This document shows, piece by piece, positions 16,251 to 25,475 of a DNA stretch of 64,000 nucleotides; the stretch's first letter is position 1; the number at the start of each line of letters is the position of its first letter. The position numbers and the translations under genes are program-made. The DNA is taken from assembly GCF_900604385.1 (NCBI RefSeq), contig NZ_LR027382.1:1178001-1242000 (forward strand), in the 5' to 3' direction. This DNA is from Alistipes megaguti. Its GTDB lineage: Bacteria; Bacteroidota; Bacteroidia; Bacteroidales; Rikenellaceae. The notes below the pieces were generated by a model, which searched no databases, was not told the DNA's origin, and saw only the letters and a program-made list of their open reading frames with translations.

Positions 16251-19200
16251 ATGAAAACAGGAAAATTTTACTCTCGATGGCAGATCGTCGCCGTGTTGTG
16301 GCTGATGATGGCCTTTCCCGTGTCGTTCGTTCATGGACAGGAGAAGGAGTCAGCTCAGCAAACCGACTCATCCTCAAGGGGGGGGTACAGGTTATAACCG
16401 GTCATGTCTGTGACAAACAAGGAGTTCCGATCATCGGTGCAAGCATCGCCTGCCAACGAACAGGGGCCGGAGTCGTCACCGATGTGAACGGAAACTTTAC
16501 CCTCAAAATAAAGACCAAACGAGACCAGGAGACGCTCGTAATCTCCTATCTGGGCATGAAACGCCAGAATCAGGTAATCAATTTCGCCCAGATCAAACAA
16601 CCTCTGAAGTTCGTCATGGAGGAGGACACAACCTCGATCGATCAGGTCGTCGTGACGGGTATCTACAACCGAACCAAGGAGAGCTTTACCGGCTCGTATG
16701 CAACCTACGACGTTAAGGAACTGAAAAATGCCGGTAACATCAACATCATTCAGAGTCTGAAGACAATCGACCCGTCCTTCGCTCTGCTCGAAAACAACAT
16801 GTTCGGATCCGACCCCAACCAGTTGGCCGATGTCGAGATCCGCGGAAAAACAAGCATCGTCGGATTCAAGGAGGTGTTCGGGGAAGACCCGAACCAGCCG
16901 CTGTTCATCCTCGACGGTTTCGAAACAACCCTCCAGACCATCATGGACCTGAGCCTGGACCGGGTGGCATCGGTGACCGTGCTGAAGGACGCCGCATCTA
17001 CGGCCATCTACGGCGCCAAGGCCGCAAACGGTGTCGTGGTCGTCGAAACCAAATCCCCGGAACCCGGACGCCTGCGCGTCTCCTACAGCGGCAACTTCGA
17101 TATCTCGTTCGCCGACCTGAGCGACTACAACCTGATGAACGCCCGGGAAAAACTGGAATTCGAAAGACTGGCCGGCCGCTTCGAATCCAACCTGGTGGCC
17201 AGCGAAGGTATGCTGCAGCAACGCTACAACGATCTGCTGGCGGAAGTGGAACGAGGCGTGGACACGTATTGGATGTCGGAACCCCTCCGGCTGGGTCTTA
17301 ACCAGCGACACAACCTCTATGTCGAGGGTGGCGACGAACGAATGCGTTACGGAGTCGGCCTCAACCTCAACAATCAGCAGGGTGTCATGAAAAACTCCGA
17401 CCGCCGGGTGTTCAGCGGAAACGTCGACCTGCTCTACCGCGTCGGCAAACTGAGTTTCTCGAACAAACTGACGATCGACGCTACCAACCTGAGCAATCCG
17501 GTGGTTCCATTCTCGGAATACGCCGAAGCAAACCCCTATTATCGGAAATACAACGAAACCGGGGGTATCGACCAGTGGCTCGAAGCCCGCACGTACAGCA
17601 ATCCCGCCAATGTCGGCTATACCGAAATCTGGGTCGGGAATCCCCTGTGGAACGATTCGCAGAACAGTTATGACAAGGGAAACGGACTCTCCGTACAGAA
17701 CAATTTCCAGTTGGAATACCGACCGCTCGACTATCTGTACGTCAGAGGTCGCTTCAGCGTCCAGAAAAGCATCGACGAAACCGAAGCTTTCACCTCCCCG
17801 ACGGACACGCAGTTCGATGGCGAAGACCTCCTGATGAAAGGCTGGTACCGAAACGATTCGGACAAAGGAATCAACTACAACGGGGACCTGACGGTCACTT
17901 TCGGTAAACTGTTCGACGAAAAACATCAGGTGAATGCCGTGCTGGGTTCGAGCATCTCGGAGGCCACCAGCGTGACCAAAGGGTTTGAGGCTATCGGGTT
18001 CCCGGAAGGCGACTTCACGACTCCCGCCTTCTCGAATCAGTACGCCGAAGGCGGAAAACCCAGCTACTCCGACTACAAAAAACGAAGCGCCAGCTTCTAC
18101 TTCAACGGAAACTACTCGTTCGATAACCGCTACCTGCTCGATGTCAACCTGCGCTCGGACGGTTCGTCGGTGTTCGGAACGAACAAGCGCTTTACAACAA
18201 CCTGGGCCGTCGGTGTGGCCTGGAACCTCCACAATGAACCCTTCCTGAAGAATCTCACCGACGCATTCTCGATGTTCAAACTCCGATCGTCGATCGGTAA
18301 CCCCGGAAACCAGAACTTCGGATCGTTTACCTCGATTACCACCTACCGGTTCAACAACTGGATGATGAACAATTTCGGCACCGGATTGTTGATCAACGAT
18401 TTCGGAGACCCGGATCTCGACTGGCAGAAGACCATAAACCTCAATGTCGGTATCGACCTCAGCATCCGGAACCGCCTGCACCTGACCTTCGACTACTACA
18501 ACAAACACACCGATCCGCTCCTGGCAAGTGTGGGTATTCCGCTGTCGGTGGGAACCTCGTCGCGCCTGATGAACATCGGACAGCAGATCAACAAGGGTTT
18601 CGACGGAAGTATCCGCTATGCAATCCTCTACAGACCCGAACAGCGCATCAACTGGACCGTCGGTGTCGATTTCCGGCACAATCGGGCTTACTACGACGGC
18701 ATCGGAGACAAACTGAGCCAGTATAATGCCGAGAATCAGACCAAGAGCCTGATGCGTTACTACGACGGCGGCAGCCCCACGGCGCTCTATGCCGTGCGTT
18801 CGGAGGGTATCGACCCCGCAACGGGTCGCGAAATCTTCCTGACGGCCTCCGGAAAACGAACCTTCACCCACAGTTACAACGACGAGGTGCTGGTCGGTGA
18901 TACCAACCCGGATATGGAGGGGACGATCAACAGCTCGCTCTATTGGAAAGGATTCTCGTGCAGTTTCTACCTGCGATACAGCTGGGGCGCCGACCAGTTC
19001 AACTCGACGCTCTACAACAAGGTGGAGAATATTTCCGAGGAGGGCCTGAAGGTCAATCAGGACAAACGGGCGCTCTACGACCGCTGGCAGAAGCCGGGCG
19101 ACATCGCTCAGTTCAAGGGTATATCCCTGACCGAATACACGCCGATGTCGTCGCGCTTCGTCCAGAAGAACAACTACATCGAACTCGAATCCGTACGCGT

Positions 19201-19366
19201 ATCGTATGAATTCCAGCAGAAGTGGATGAGCAAGGTCGGAATATCGGGCCTGATTCTGAGCGCATACATGAACGACATTTGTCGTTTCTCGTCCATCGAG
19301 GACGAACGCGGTATCAGCTACCCATTTGCCCGAAGCGTATCTTTGTCGTTAACCGTTAATTTCTAA
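16251..19366 (+). CDS. SusC/RagA-family TonB-linked outer-membrane receptor, frame split at a G8 tract
   Basis: Forms the outer-membrane barrel through which SusD-captured nutrients enter, powered by TonB-ExbB-ExbD. The signal peptide (MKTGKFYSRWQIVAVLWLMM, cut after FVHG) begins at 16251 in one frame and meets TAA just past a run of eight G at 16378-16385. The mature protein continues in another frame: VQVITGHVCDKQGVPIIGAS (carboxypeptidase-regulatory-like domain), a plug with IDQVVVTGIY and STAIYGAKAANGVVVVETK, then a barrel to the C-terminus. Nine or six G would fuse the two. The ATG at 16277 in the mature frame would give a protein without a signal peptide. Confidence 0.9.
16378..16385 (+). 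repeat. G8 homopolymer at the SusC signal-peptide junction
   Basis: Eight consecutive G separate the signal-peptide frame from the mature SusC frame. The rest of the 3.1-kb coding sequence is intact. Slipped-strand mispairing at such tracts is a known ON/OFF switch in bacterial surface-protein genes. Confidence 0.9.
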
Positions 19367-19376
19367 GAACACTACA

Positions 19377-20804
19377 ATGAAAAAGTATAGACATATCTTG
19401 GTTGTCCTGACGGCTCTGATGGCGGTTTCGTGTGCCGACTGGCTGGATGTACAGCCCAGCGACCAGGTATCCGAAGAGACGGCTTTCAGTTCGGTGGCCG
19501 GTTTCAGGCAGACCCTGAACGGCGTATATGTGGAGTTGAACTCGGACAACCTGTACGGACGTGCCCTCAGTTGCGGAATGATCGAGGTGCTGGCGCAGCG
19601 TTATGACGTCAGCGATGAGTTCACCCGTTATTACCCCTTTACGACCTACGATTACACGGGAGCCACGGCGCAGGACCAGATTTCCAATATCTGGGAGACC
19701 GCCTATACGCTGATTGCCAACCTCAACAAAATCCTGGAAAATTGCGAAAAACGCCGGGGGTCGGTCCTCTCCGACGAGTATTACCACATCATCAAGGGTG
19801 AGGCTCTGGCCTTGAGAGCCTTGCTGCATTTCGACCTGTTCCGGCTGTTCGGACCCGTATACGAGGGAAACGAAAACCTGACGTCGATCCCCTATTACTC
19901 CGAATTTTCGCTGAATGTCGCCCCGAGCCTGCAGGCGGCCGAATTCATGACGAACGTCATTACGGACCTCGAAAATGCACTCGTGGAGCTGAAGGATGAT
20001 CCTGTGATCGCAAACGGCGTGAGCGGAAAAACCGGAGACACGTTCCTCGCTTACCGGAACCTGCGGATGAACTACTACGCCGTAGAAGCTCTTCTTGCCC
20101 GAGCCTCGATGTACGTCGGCGACACCAAGCGGGCCGAAGAGTTGAGCCAGGACATCATCGACAAGCACGACAGAAGCACTCATTTCCCGTTCATTACGAG
20201 TCAGCAGATCACGGCTTCGGAGCCGGACCGGGTCTTCTCGACCGAGATCCTCTTCGGACTGCAGAATCTGAATGTCGATCTGCTCTACTCCTCGCTGTTC
20301 GATGCCTCCCGGCTGAAGTCCGAAAGCCTGCTGGCGCCCAGAAGCTCCATCATCTCCAGCCTCTATACGAACATCAACGACTACCGCTACCGGACTTCGC
20401 TCCGCACGACGGCCGAAGTCGGTGGTACAATCTTCTCCGTGTTCCAGAAATACATGGGCGGAGATTCGCTCTACATGCAGATGATTCCGATGCTGCGCAT
20501 CAGCGAAATGTATTACATCAAGGCCGAGATTCAATTGGAAAAAGGTCTGGAGACGGACGCCATGCAGACCCTGACGGAGTTCCTGAAACACCGGGGTGTC
20601 GACTCCCCGAGCATACTCACGCCGCAAGCGCTGCTGGATGACGAATACCGCAAGGAGTTCTTCGGCGAAGGGCAGCTCTTCTTCTACTACAAGCGCCTGA
20701 ATCGATCCTCGATACCCAATGCAACCAGCACGTCCGGCACCGTGAGCATGAACAGTGCAGCATACGTCCTGCCCATCCCGGACGGTGAGACCCAATACAA
20801 TTAA
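19377..20804 (+). CDS. RagB/SusD-family nutrient-binding lipoprotein
   Basis: 475 aa, 10 bp after susC. The lipoprotein signal MKKYRHILVVLTALMAVSC places it on the outer surface, capping the SusC barrel. SusD features: DWLDVQPSDQVSEETAFSSV near the N-terminus, helical TPR-like repeats, ALRALLHFDLFRLFG, and the C-terminal KEFFGEGQLFFYYKRLNR and YVLPIPDGETQYN. Length is slightly below the usual 500-600 aa. No sugar-specific feature can be read, so the ligand is unknown. Confidence 0.95.
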   Translation: MKKYRHILVVLTALMAVSCADWLDVQPSDQVSEETAFSSVAGFRQTLNGVYVELNSDNLYGRALSCGMIEVLAQRYDVSDEFTRYYPFTTYDYTGATAQDQISNIWETAYTLIANLNKILENCEKRRGSVLSDEYYHIIKGEALALRALLHFDLFRLFGPVYEGNENLTSIPYYSEFSLNVAPSLQAAEFMTNVITDLENALVELKDDPVIANGVSGKTGDTFLAYRNLRMNYYAVEALLARASMYVGDTKRAEELSQDIIDKHDRSTHFPFITSQQITASEPDRVFSTEILFGLQNLNVDLLYSSLFDASRLKSESLLAPRSSIISSLYTNINDYRYRTSLRTTAEVGGTIFSVFQKYMGGDSLYMQMIPMLRISEMYYIKAEIQLEKGLETDAMQTLTEFLKHRGVDSPSILTPQALLDDEYRKEFFGEGQLFFYYKRLNRSSIPNATSTSGTVSMNSAAYVLPIPDGETQYN

Positions 20805-20819
20805 TCTGGAGATATCATC

Positions 20820-21620
20820 ATGAAACGAATTCTTATCATAGCAGCCATTGCCTCGGGACTCTTCTGGAGCGGGTGCCAGAAAGATCTCGATACCTATCAG
20901 GGTGAAAGCGGAATCTATTTCGACCATCAGGAGAAAGAGACGCAAAACAACCTCCGCGCAGACACGCTCTCCTTCGGATGGGGACAAATCGACGGAGACA
21001 TCCTCGAAACGAAAATATCCCTGCGGATCAATCTGATCGGGGATGTGGCCGATTACGACCGGAAATTCCAGGTCCTGGTTACGGAGACGATCATACCCGA
21101 AGAGCTGAAGGGCAAAATGGAGGCGGCCGTCGAAGGGGTCGATTACCGGGCCTTCGAAACCGAATGCATGATCCCGGCTCATGAAGTAAGCACGAACCTC
21201 GACATCACGCTTCTGCGCACCGAAGCTCTGCAAACCGAAAGCCGCGCGCTGACCATCGCCTTGCAGGAGACCGAAGAGCTGAAATTCCTCTACTCGCGCG
21301 AGATCACCGACAAGGAGAACAACCGCCGCCGGATCGACCTGCAACGGGTGATCGTCATGAACGAGAACCTGGCAAAACCGGACTGGTGGTATCGGCACGA
21401 AGCGATTTTCGGAGAATATTCGATGAAAAAATCCATCACGATCTGCGATGTCATGGGAATCGACCGTACCGAGTGGATCAGCAATGACTACGGAAACCGC
21501 ACGGCTTATCTGATCTTCATCGGCCAATACATGCAGCGCTGGCTGAATGAACAAAACCCGCCCATTTATGAAGAGGATGGCGAGACCCTGATGACCATGG
21601 GACCCGATTCGCAAAATTAA
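20820..21620 (+). CDS. DUF4843 domain lipoprotein
   Basis: 266 aa. Lipobox at FWSGC after a short signal peptide, then ESGIYFDHQEK and a beta-rich domain (SLRINLIGDVADYDRKFQVLV) typical of DUF4843. Such proteins sit third in SusC/SusD operons that also carry a PKD-like lipoprotein. They are presumed to be surface accessory binding proteins. It starts 15 bp after susD in the same operon. Confidence 0.85.
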   Translation: MKRILIIAAIASGLFWSGCQKDLDTYQGESGIYFDHQEKETQNNLRADTLSFGWGQIDGDILETKISLRINLIGDVADYDRKFQVLVTETIIPEELKGKMEAAVEGVDYRAFETECMIPAHEVSTNLDITLLRTEALQTESRALTIALQETEELKFLYSREITDKENNRRRIDLQRVIVMNENLAKPDWWYRHEAIFGEYSMKKSITICDVMGIDRTEWISNDYGNRTAYLIFIGQYMQRWLNEQNPPIYEEDGETLMTMGPDSQN

Positions 21621-21640
21621 CACCCTAAAAACTGAACCGT

Positions 21641-23248
21641 ATGAAATTCCGTTCATTATACAAGATTGCAGCCGTCTGCTGTGCGGCAGCCCTGTTTCTG
21701 ACGGCCTGTTACAGCGACAAGGGCAACTACGACTATCACGACATCAACGAAGTGACAATCGAAGGTATCGACCGGGAAAATGTATACCAGGCCTATGCCT
21801 TTCAGACAACGCTGAAGATCTCCCCCGTCATCCACTCGACCATGAGCGAGGCGGACAACTACGAGTACACGTGGCGGATCATCCCTCGGAATGCCGACAC
21901 GAACAGCGGAGCCTCGTTGGATGAGTTCATCGTCAGCCGCGAGAAGGATCTCGTATATCCCGTACAACTGTCCGATGGCGACTACACGGGATTCTTCGAG
22001 GTCAAAGACCCCGCGACGGGTGTCACCTGGATCGAGGACTTCTACCTGCACGTAACCAGCCAGGGCAGCAACGGATGGCTGGTCGCCTGCGATGATAACG
22101 GCCGGACCCGCCTGGACCTGATCGGCAAGGACAGCGAAGGAAAGGAGGACGTGCTCTATCCCGACCTGTGGAAAAACCTCGATTTCGATATGGGGTCGCC
22201 CAAAAGACTCTTCTTCGTAGGAGATAACTTGGGGACATTCGGATTCCCGTTCTTGGCCACGGACAAAGGGAGTTTCGCTATCACCGGAAGCAACTTCCAT
22301 ATCGGCGAAGATACGGACCTGAAATGGTATTTCGGAACGGCCGGCGATCATATCCTGATTGAAAGCAGCGTCAATGACATATACACGGCATCACCCAATT
22401 TCGTGGCATACTGGTGGGTCATCAACAACGAGGGCGAAATCTACAAAACCGAATGTTCCGACCAGGCGTTCTTCTCCTATCCCATCAATATGGTGAACGG
22501 GAAAACACCGTTCAGGGCCGCACCTTTTGTCGGAGTCTCCTACTCCTATGAATATACAGATCCGGAAACCTGGGGTTATAACTACGCCGCAATATTCTAC
22601 GACTCGGATGGCAAACAATTTCTGACCAAATACGATTCCAGCAACTACCCTTCAGTAATGCAATGTACAGGTACGCAATTGTTCGACGTTGTTACCGGCA
22701 GGGACATGGTATTCATGGACTCCCATTACGATATCGATGAACTGGTTGTGGCTGTCTTGAAGGAGCCGGCCAGCCCGGAATACTACCTCTACGGCATGAT
22801 GCTGAAGTTTGCAGAAGTCGAACAGTTCTGCTATGGCAAAATCGAAGGGCCGGACATGGCAAACGCCAAATTCTTTGCTTTACACCCCAGTCTCAACGTG
22901 CTCTTCTACGCCACGGAAAACAAGGTCTACCGGGTAGATATCAACAATCAAACAACCATGAATGTCACCGAAGTTCTGGCTCTGGACCCCGGAGAGGAAA
23001 TTGCTGTCTGCAAATTCAACAAGATTCTCGTTCCCGATCCGGAGAATGGTCCCTATCTACAGCCCAACATGTACAAACTGGTGGTCTGTACAAACAAGAA
23101 AAATGTTTCGCCGGACAATCCGAATGTCGGAACATTCCGGCTCTACGAGGTTCCGGAATTTGCAACCGACAAACTTACGCTCGCCGAGGAGATCGATGGA
23201 CTGGGCAAGATCGTGGATGTCGTCTACAAGGAGTATGAAAAGTTGTAA
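21641..23248 (+). CDS. PKD-like family surface lipoprotein
   Basis: 535 aa. Signal peptide with lipobox FLTACYSDKGNYDYHDIN; the GNYDYxDIN start followed by an Ig/PKD-like beta domain (EYTWRIIPRNADTN) and a long propeller-like C-terminal part (LVACDDNGRTRLDLI, FALHPSLNVLFYATENKVYRV) fits the Bacteroidetes PKD-like lipoprotein family. Fourth gene of the operon, 20 bp after the DUF4843 gene. Probably a surface binding protein; no catalytic motif seen. Confidence 0.88.
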   Translation: MKFRSLYKIAAVCCAAALFLTACYSDKGNYDYHDINEVTIEGIDRENVYQAYAFQTTLKISPVIHSTMSEADNYEYTWRIIPRNADTNSGASLDEFIVSREKDLVYPVQLSDGDYTGFFEVKDPATGVTWIEDFYLHVTSQGSNGWLVACDDNGRTRLDLIGKDSEGKEDVLYPDLWKNLDFDMGSPKRLFFVGDNLGTFGFPFLATDKGSFAITGSNFHIGEDTDLKWYFGTAGDHILIESSVNDIYTASPNFVAYWWVINNEGEIYKTECSDQAFFSYPINMVNGKTPFRAAPFVGVSYSYEYTDPETWGYNYAAIFYDSDGKQFLTKYDSSNYPSVMQCTGTQLFDVVTGRDMVFMDSHYDIDELVVAVLKEPASPEYYLYGMMLKFAEVEQFCYGKIEGPDMANAKFFALHPSLNVLFYATENKVYRVDINNQTTMNVTEVLALDPGEEIAVCKFNKILVPDPENGPYLQPNMYKLVVCTNKKNVSPDNPNVGTFRLYEVPEFATDKLTLAEEIDGLGKIVDVVYKEYEKL

Positions 23249-23501
23249 GGGCCGGATCCATTCCAGAAAGATGTGCCAGAATCGGTCCGTTGCTGCTGGC
23301 TGCCGATAAAAGAGGCGGTTTTGAAGCATGAAGTCCTGTGCAGACCCGGATGTCGGGGCGAGATATTCGGCATCCGGGGCCGCACTGGACCTGGCAATCC
23401 AAAAACAAGTCAACAAAAAGAGAGTCTCCAACTGCAAAAAGGGACTCATTAAACATTCATTTTCAAAAAAACTGGAAAACATGTTGCCGAGAAACGTGAG
23501 A

Positions 23502-23549
23502 ATGAAAAAAGGCATGAAGAAAGCAATGAAAAAAGCAATGAAAAAAGCA
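23502..23549 (+). repeat. Four 12-bp tandem repeats encoding Met-Lys-Lys-Ala
   Basis: Four head-to-tail units close to ATGAAAAAAGCA (the first ends GGC, the second has AAG). Each unit supplies an in-frame ATG and positively charged residues of the signal peptide n-region. Being a multiple of three, copy-number change would not break the frame. Confidence 0.85.
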
Positions 23550-24635
23550 ATGATGGCAGGAATCCTACTGACGGTCGGAGCTGCCTGCAACACGTCGGAG
23601 GGGTATCAAATCACCGGTACTTTGCCGGAGGTTGAGAACGGCACCCAAATCGAATTGACCGGAATCGATACGAACGGTCTGGATTCGCTGTTGGTTGCCG
23701 GAGTCGTGACGGACGGGAATTTTGAAATTCCGGTGACCGGGCAATGCACCATGGCTTGTCTGCGCATCCCGGAAGTGCTGCCTCGTATTCCGTTTTTTTT
23801 CGAACCGGGCATCCATTCCTATAAACTCGAAGTCGATGCCGAAGGCTCGATGCAGGTGAAAGGCGGAGCGTTGCAGGAGATCTGGAACGCTTATTCCGCC
23901 CGGAACAAAGCCTTCGACCAAGAAAAAAAGAAGATCGAAACCGCTTACCGGGAGGCGGCAAAAAGAGACGATCTTTTCGAAAAAATGCATCACCGGGCAA
24001 TCTATGAAGATCTCAAAACTGCTCAGGAACAATACGAAGACAGCCTGTTGCGCCAGAACGACAATATCGTAGCGGCAACCCTCGTATGGTTGCGCAGCCG
24101 TGAACTCGCCGCAGCACGCAAAATTGGCGAAAAGGTGGCGTTGTTGGGTCCGAATGCCTTACAGACACCTCCGGGACAGGCCGTCAAGCGAATGGCCGAA
24201 GCGATGAGCCGTACGGAAAACGGAAACATTGCTCCGGACTTCACCCAAAACGATCCCGATGGCAATCCCGTATCTCTTTATGGCATTCAGGCCAAAGTGA
24301 AGGTGCTCGATTTTTGGGCCTCGTGGTGTGGACCCTGCCGGGCCGAGACGCCCAATGTGCGACGCATCTACGACAAATACAAGGACAAAGGGCTGGAGAT
24401 CATCAGCGTATCGCTGGACACGAAACGGGAAAACTGGCTGCAGACCATCGAAACCGACAAAATGGAGTGGATTCATACGTCTGATCTGAAGGGCTGGGAC
24501 AATGCTGTAGCACGGATGTATGGGGTGCGGAGCGTTCCTGCAATCTACGTACTGGATGCCGAGAATCGGATTGTCGGACAAAACCTGCGCGGACAGAAAC
24601 TGGAAGATACAATCCGAATGCTGCTGAACGAATAG
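23502..24635 (+). CDS. TlpA-type thioredoxin-fold lipoprotein with N-terminal DUF4369
   Basis: 377 aa from ATG 23502 (an in-frame ATG at 23481 is an alternative). An unusual leader of repeated MKKA units runs into GILLTVGAAC, a lipobox. Then come a DUF4369-like beta domain (YQITGTLPEVENGTQIELTG), a charged helical linker, and a thioredoxin domain with WCGPC at about 275-279 and a cis-Pro in SVPAIYVLD. A membrane-anchored periplasmic disulfide reductase or isomerase is likely. Similar proteins often close SusCD-DUF4843-PKD operons. A 250-bp gap precedes it. Confidence 0.9.
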   Translation: MKKGMKKAMKKAMKKAMMAGILLTVGAACNTSEGYQITGTLPEVENGTQIELTGIDTNGLDSLLVAGVVTDGNFEIPVTGQCTMACLRIPEVLPRIPFFFEPGIHSYKLEVDAEGSMQVKGGALQEIWNAYSARNKAFDQEKKKIETAYREAAKRDDLFEKMHHRAIYEDLKTAQEQYEDSLLRQNDNIVAATLVWLRSRELAAARKIGEKVALLGPNALQTPPGQAVKRMAEAMSRTENGNIAPDFTQNDPDGNPVSLYGIQAKVKVLDFWASWCGPCRAETPNVRRIYDKYKDKGLEIISVSLDTKRENWLQTIETDKMEWIHTSDLKGWDNAVARMYGVRSVPAIYVLDAENRIVGQNLRGQKLEDTIRMLLNE

Positions 24636-24796
24636 GCCTTTCTCGCAACGGTGTTAGTTGGCTGGACGGAGGGAATCGGGGTACAGTTCGAATCCGGATT
24701 CATGTTCGATGTCAGAAGACGTTCTTGAAAAAGGACAAGCCCGAAAATGTCGTATCCCGAAATCTCAGGACGATCCCCTCGTCCTCGCACCATGTC

Positions 24797-24828
24797 AAAA
24801 CGAAGAGTCTAGCTAGACTCTTCGTTTT
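24797..24828. terminator. Perfect 32-bp palindrome, terminator after the SusCD operon
   Basis: AAAACGAAGAGTCTAG and its exact complement abut without a loop. The outer AAAA/TTTT make it a bidirectional terminator candidate. It lies 160 bp after the TlpA gene. Confidence 0.75.
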
Positions 24829-25475
24829 GCGTATATAACCATCCTTTTTGGAGACGCTCTTCTTGAAATAACGCTATTGGTTTAAGATGATGCGATTAAA
24901 CGCATCAGTTCCAGTGAAGTTTATACACAGCCCTGCTATCCGCAAGGATTTATATTTCAGTGGTCTCAACTCAGGAATTCCCATCCATGACACCAAACAG
25001 CCATCCGTATCTGATCTCGCAGGATTGGAAATTCCCTTTATGCGTGGGAATAGTACGGACTTCCCTAGCCTTTGAAGGATACCGATATCTGCTTTAGCCG
25101 TTGGTTCTCTCCTCCAGTTTCTTAGGTCTCCTAATCTGATTTATATCTATGCCACTATGCTTAGATTTTCAGTTATATAATGAGGATCCCGTTACTCTGT
25201 AATCCTGAGCTACTGCCTCTGTAGATACTCCGTTTTTAAGTTCTTTGACAATATCCTTTTTATTTGTTCCTCTTTTGACAACGTTATCATTTTGTCTAAT
25301 TCAGAACAGTCCGGTTTTTAGGAAAAGTTACAATATCGTGCTAATCCATATAACTTTTGCCTGACCACTTCAAACAATTGCTAGTCATATATTCATCAGT
25401 AGGATAAGGTCTGTCTAAATCATATTGCTTGATGAAAAATGATGGCATTCAAAGGCAATTTGTTTGGCACTCGAT
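24829..25475. other. Degraded AT-rich spacer inside the element
   Basis: About 650 bp between the terminator and the relaxase stop. It contains the IS3 OrfA relic (25076-25290). A minus-strand stretch ending in the palindrome reads ALFQEERLQKGWLYTQNEES without a start codon and is not recognised. No intact gene seen. Confidence 0.5.
25076..25290 (-). pseudogene. Relic of an IS3-family OrfA transposase gene
   Basis: Minus-strand translation gives DIVKELKNGVSTEAVAQDYR, then VTGSSLYN-stop-KSKHSG, IDINQIRR and KKLEE followed in another frame by ENQRLKQI. This is the helix-turn-helix and leucine-zipper region of IS3-family OrfA; TGA stands where the conserved Trp of the YNWKSK motif should be. 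At least two frameshifts and a stop are visible and no OrfB follows. Confidence 0.75.

Noticed and set aside
16277..16385. ATG at 16277 as true start of SusC
   Set aside because: The first ~35 residues in that frame are an out-of-frame reading of a real signal peptide and contain no export signal.
16355..18871. 838-codon minus-strand ORF
   Set aside because: Antisense to SusC; the SusC frame shows all family motifs.
24887..25075. 62-codon plus-strand ORF in the element spacer
   Set aside because: No family resemblance, no ribosome-binding context, and the region overlaps degraded minus-strand transposase sequence.
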